Positions 62,657 through 64,000 of a stretch of DNA of 64,000 nucleotides are shown here, in pieces. Below the pieces are notes generated by a model. That model was not told the DNA's origin. It saw nothing but the letters and a program-made list of their open reading frames with translations, and made no database searches. Origin of the DNA: Mycobacterium colombiense (GTDB lineage: Bacteria; Actinomycetota; Actinomycetes; Mycobacteriales; Mycobacteriaceae); assembly GCF_001665835.1 (NCBI RefSeq), contig NZ_LZSX01000073.1, positions 124,001 to 188,000 of the forward strand. The letters run 5' to 3'. A program made the position numbers and the translations under genes. The number at the start of each line of letters is the position of its first letter. The first letter of the stretch is position 1.

Positions 62657-63325
62657 TCAGGCTTTGCGCTGATCGCGAGACGACGCGGATCGACCCTTAA
62701 GCGGGGGTTGGGCCGCGAAGGAGCGCACGTAGTCGACGGCAGCATTGACGGCGGCCCGCAACGGTTGCGGATCGCCGGTGACGTGGGTGAGCATCGCGCC
62801 GCCCTGATGTGCGGTGACCAGCGACACGGCCAGATGCCGCGGGTCGGCGTCGGGGCGCAGGTCGCCGCGATCGCGCATCGACTCGAGGCCGGCCCGAAAC
62901 AGCTCAATCCATTGGTCGTATCCCGCGGCGAGGTCGTTGTGTATTTCGCGGTCGGCCTCGATCAGCTCGCCGGCCAAGGACCCATAGACACAACCTCCGA
63001 TGCGGTACACGCTGTCGATGTCGCACACGCAGGCATCGGCCCATGCCTGCAGCGCTTCGAAGCTGTCGAGTTCGGCGAATTGCGGCCGAGTGTGGAAGGC
63101 CTGCACATCATTACGGCGCGCCTCGACGACGTGCCGGGTCAGGTCGCGCTTGTCGGTGAAGTAGTGCGAGATCTGGGATCCGCCCACCCCGGCCGTGCGC
63201 CGCACCTGGTCGACACTCGTGTTGGCGACGCCACGCTCGAACATCAGCCGGGCGGCCACCTCGATGATCCGCGCGCGCGTAGCCAGTCCCTTGCGGGTGA
63301 ACCGCGATGCGGGCCGTTCAGTCAC
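62657..63325 (-). CDS. TetR-family regulator
   Basis: The 222-residue regulator has a helix-turn-helix at about residues 36-62 (TSVDQVRRTAGVGGSQISHY) and a C-terminal domain with HQGGAMLTH. GTG 63325 follows GAGGTGACGAC. It lies directly upstream of the operator-like double palindrome and the MDR gene. It is related to the next TetR (same GGSQ/SGSQ turn, AHQGG in the tail), so the pair are probably duplicates. Confidence 0.9.
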   Translation of the reverse strand: MTERPASRFTRKGLATRARIIEVAARLMFERGVANTSVDQVRRTAGVGGSQISHYFTDKRDLTRHVVEARRNDVQAFHTRPQFAELDSFEALQAWADACVCDIDSVYRIGGCVYGSLAGELIEADREIHNDLAAGYDQWIELFRAGLESMRDRGDLRPDADPRHLAVSLVTAHQGGAMLTHVTGDPQPLRAAVNAAVDYVRSFAAQPPLKGRSASSRDQRKA

Positions 63326-63344
63326 GTCGTCACCTCTGAGAGCC

Positions 63345-64000
63345 TCAGCTTGCTCGTCGCGCCGGCCGGCGCCCCCGCGACCGGCGCGGTGGACGGGGTA
63401 CTCGTTCGGCGCTGTCGGTGGCGAACAGGCGCAGGTAGTTCACCGCGAAGCGGATCGCATCGGCGTGCGGCCACTCCTCTTGATAGGTGAACGTCAGCAC
63501 GCCACCTCCTTGGTGCGCGGCGACGATCACCATGGCGAGCCGGCGCGGATCGGCATCGCGAACCAGCAGCCCGCCATCCTTCATTCGCTGAATTGCCCGC
63601 TCTAACAACTCGATCCACTGCCAGTAGCCGGTGGCCAGGGCGTCGCGCGTGGCGTCGTCGGACTTCGCCAGCTGGGCGGTGAGTGCGTGATAGGTGGGGG
63701 TCCCGAAATAGCCGATGCGGCGCAGGTAGCGCATGTTGAGATCGATCCACCGCTCGAAGTCGTCGAGCGAACCCAGGTCCCGAAGGGTGGGCTGGCGGTG
63801 AAAGTCCAAGACCACGCCGATCTGGCGCCGGATCACCGCGCGTATCAGCGCCGCCTTGTCGGCGAAATAGTGTGCAAGCTGTGAGCCGCTGACCGACGCC
63901 GCGCGGCGCACGTTGTCCATGTTCGACGCGGACAGACCCTCGGTGACGATCAGCTGGGCCGCCGCCTGCACGATCCGGTCGCGGGTGGCGCGCCCCTTGG
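63345..64000 (-). CDS. TetR-family regulator, N-terminus outside the window
   Basis: The frame is open to the window edge and begins inside the protein (KGRATRDRIVQAAAQLIVTE). The helix-turn-helix is NMDNVRRAASVSGSQLAHYF, and the C-terminal domain has AHQGGGVLTFTYQ. The C-terminus is a basic Arg/Pro tail (RPPRRSRGRRPARRAS). It is 19 bases upstream of the related TetR at 62657 on the same strand. The true start lies beyond 64000. Confidence 0.88.
   Translation of the reverse strand, partial: KGRATRDRIVQAAAQLIVTEGLSASNMDNVRRAASVSGSQLAHYFADKAALIRAVIRRQIGVVLDFHRQPTLRDLGSLDDFERWIDLNMRYLRRIGYFGTPTYHALTAQLAKSDDATRDALATGYWQWIELLERAIQRMKDGGLLVRDADPRRLAMVIVAAHQGGGVLTFTYQEEWPHADAIRFAVNYLRLFATDSAERVPRPPRRSRGRRPARRAS

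Overview
This window comes from a high-GC, slow-growing-type Mycobacterium other than M. tuberculosis. From about 12.5 to 53 kb the gene order follows the M. tuberculosis (Mtb) block Rv0756c to Rv0788: phoP-phoR, an HIT protein, Rv0760c, adhB, Rv0762c, a ferredoxin, cyp51, an SDR, cyp123, a TetR, aldA, an SDR, a 3-hydroxyisobutyrate-type dehydrogenase, a CMD protein, purD, ggtA, an esterase, a TetR, Rv0776c, purB, cyp126, purC, ptrB, emrB, Rv0784-Rv0787, purS and purQ. Assignments rest on recognised protein sequence and gene order. The species cannot be fixed by eye, but a nontuberculous member such as the M. avium complex is plausible.

Layout. 0-9.4 kb is mostly cell-envelope and secreted functions: a TDT/SLAC1-type transporter followed by two very small genes, an amidase, an alpha/beta hydrolase, a secreted trypsin-like protease, an LpqH-type lipoprotein, a Pro/Gln/Gly repeat protein, a lytic transglycosylase lipoprotein and a DUF732 protein. 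9.4-12.4 kb is a block that looks poorer in GC, with small hypotheticals, a cyclopropane mycolic acid synthase paralogue and an NmrA-type reductase. It ends at tRNA-Thr(TGT). 12.5-16 kb holds a decapeptide-repeat protein (Rv0756c-like) divergent from phoPR. 16-25.5 kb is the cyp51/cyp123 redox run on the minus strand, carrying extra genes absent from the Mtb order: a DHFR-fold reductase beside it and a 684-residue OYE/FeS/FAD oxidoreductase inside it. A TetR gene divides it from the plus-strand aldA operon, and two matching inverted repeats in the shared control region look like its operators.

29-53 kb interleaves purine biosynthesis (purD, purB, purC, purS, purQ) with an aldo-keto reductase/MarR divergon, ggtA, an exported esterase, cyp126 translationally coupled to a second TDT/SLAC1 transporter, an intact 720-residue ptrB (annotated as two genes in Mtb H37Rv), a DoxX/TetR divergon, two tandem EmrB-type efflux pumps and a KstD-like flavoprotein. 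53-58 kb has lipid genes (a WS/DGAT and an acyltransferase), an epimerase, a YbjN-like protein and a GntR regulator that I recognise as Rv0792c-like. 58-64 kb is a minus-strand run (cupin, HAD, TMEM175-type channel, VOC, DUF427, quinone-reductase-like MDR) headed by two related TetR genes, with a striking double palindrome in front of the MDR gene.

No insertion sequence, prophage, CRISPR array or replication origin was seen. The most interesting material is regulatory (several clean inverted repeats paired with adjacent regulators) and architectural (an enlarged sterol-type redox operon, CYP126-transporter coupling, exact decapeptide repeats and two tiny unlisted genes). No gap between called genes exceeds 300 bases; the longest is about 270 bases at 9348-9615 and holds a possible gene remnant.
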